Assembly: GCA_002427975.1 (NCBI GenBank)
Contig: DIZT01000250.1
Location: forward strand, 1-6,313
Length of the DNA: 6,313 bases
Direction: 5' to 3'
From: Micrococcaceae bacterium UBA6021
GTDB lineage: Bacteria > Actinomycetota > Actinomycetes > Actinomycetales > Micrococcaceae
The translations under genes were made by a program, and so were the position numbers. The notes beneath the pieces are model-generated. The model was not told where the DNA came from, did no database searches, and worked only from the letters and a program-made list of their open reading frames with translations. Positions 5,553-6,313 of the stretch are shown here, piece by piece (positions within the stretch are counted from its first letter, which is position 1; each line of letters begins with the position of its first letter).

Positions 5553-6313
5553 GCCAGGTGACAGATACAAACCAGCATCCGCCAGCCTCCCGCCTGGGCG
5601 CCGGGTACTTTGCCGGCGTCCGGGATGTGGTGGTCCTGGAACTCAAGCAGCGGCTCAGGTCCCGCGGCTGGTACATCATGCTGGTGATCTGGTTCATCCT
5701 GACCGGCCTGGTGACCTGGCTGACGTGGGCCAGCTGGAATGCCCAGCGCGAAGCGCAGCGGACCTATGCCGACATCATGCCGGCCGATATCCCGGGCCCT
5801 GGATCAATGATTTTTGAAGTTGTTCTGGCCTTTGTCCTGCTTTTCGCCTTGCTTGTGGCGCCGGCACTCTCTGCCAACGCCGTGAACGGCGACCGTGCCG
5901 GCGGCACCCTGGCCATCCTGCAGGTGACCCTGCTCCGGCCCGGCCAGATCCTGTGGGGAAAGTTCTTCGCTGCCTGGGCTGCCGCCTTGGCTTTTCTGAT
6001 TGCGGCCCCCCCGTTCCTGGTGATCGGGGTGGCCCTTGGCGGCATGACGCCCGGGCATGTCCTCGTGGCCCTGCTGATGCTGGCCGTTGAAGTGGGCGTG
6101 GTGTGTGCCATCGGCGTGGGAATTTCCGCGCTGGCGGGGCGCCCGCTGTTCTCCATCGTGGTCACGTATCTCGCGGTGGCCGGATTGGTCTTCGGCTCGC
6201 TGATTTCCTTCGGGCTGGGCACCGGACTCTCACAGGGCACCATCATGGCGAACCAGGCGCAGTACCGCGGTTACGCACCGCTGAGGCAGGTGCCCGAGGA
6301 AACGGCGCCACAG
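5549..6313 (+). CDS. ABC-2-type transporter permease, 3' partial
   Basis: The frame is open from the ATG at 5549 to the window edge (255 codons seen), and the end is outside. The ATG overlaps the ATPase stop as ATGA, and GAGGGGGAA (5535-5543) lies five bases upstream, so the two genes are translationally coupled. A hydrophilic N-terminus (1-40, ending in KQRLRSRG) precedes membrane segments at about 41-61, 86-109, 139-163, 171-195 and 200-224. The segment ALSANAVNGDRAGGTLAILQ (106-125) resembles the conserved loop after the second helix of ABC-2 permeases, where the coupling helix meets the ATPase. It forms the membrane channel of the exporter with the upstream ATPase. The substrate is unknown; drug, peptide or lipid export are possible for this family. 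Confidence 0.9.
   Translation, partial: MSQVTDTNQHPPASRLGAGYFAGVRDVVVLELKQRLRSRGWYIMLVIWFILTGLVTWLTWASWNAQREAQRTYADIMPADIPGPGSMIFEVVLAFVLLFALLVAPALSANAVNGDRAGGTLAILQVTLLRPGQILWGKFFAAWAAALAFLIAAPPFLVIGVALGGMTPGHVLVALLMLAVEVGVVCAIGVGISALAGRPLFSIVVTYLAVAGLVFGSLISFGLGTGLSQGTIMANQAQYRGYAPLRQVPEETAPQ

Noticed and set aside
1..6313. CRISPR arrays, tRNA or rRNA genes, insertion sequences, attachment sites
   Set aside because: No direct repeat array, cloverleaf, transposase or terminal inverted repeats seen on reading both strands.

Overview
The window looks like chromosomal DNA from a high-GC Actinomycetota, most likely Micrococcaceae (Arthrobacter/Pseudarthrobacter type). This rests on strong G/C preference at third codon positions, GGAGG-like ribosome sites, and an aspartate kinase that resembles the Corynebacterium/Mycobacterium enzymes over its whole length. 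The genus is an inference; there is no rRNA or other taxonomic marker here.

Region 1 (2-2554, +) is the 3' part of a large modular surface or secreted protein whose start lies upstream of the window. In order it has a short cysteine-containing segment, RTX (GNDxLxGGx) calcium-binding nonapeptides, a linker, two tandem diverged copies of a LamG/concanavalin-like beta domain, a Calx-beta-like domain, a Ser/Thr/Ala-rich stretch, and a small C-terminal domain with two cysteines. Region 2 (2555-2925) holds a leader with several possible hairpins and a 71-codon gene for an acidic, histidine-containing protein of unknown function. Region 3 is a strong bidirectional terminator (2932-2983) between that gene and the converging aspartate kinase gene. 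Region 4 (3005-4363, -) is lysC/ask, the first step of the aspartate pathway to lysine, threonine, methionine and diaminopimelate. It contains a good candidate internal TTG start for a separate 172-residue regulatory beta subunit, at the position homologous to the C. glutamicum LysC beta start. Region 5 (4364-4580) is a divergent promoter region. Region 6 (4581-6313, +) is a two-gene ABC exporter unit: an ATPase followed, with an ATGA overlap, by an ABC-2-type permease that runs off the right edge.

The genes form at least four transcription units and no single joint pathway is evident. The ATPase and permease clearly work together. I found no overtly new system. The points most worth checking are the internal lysC start, the structured leader of the small gene, and the architecture of the RTX/LamG-like/Calx-beta protein.
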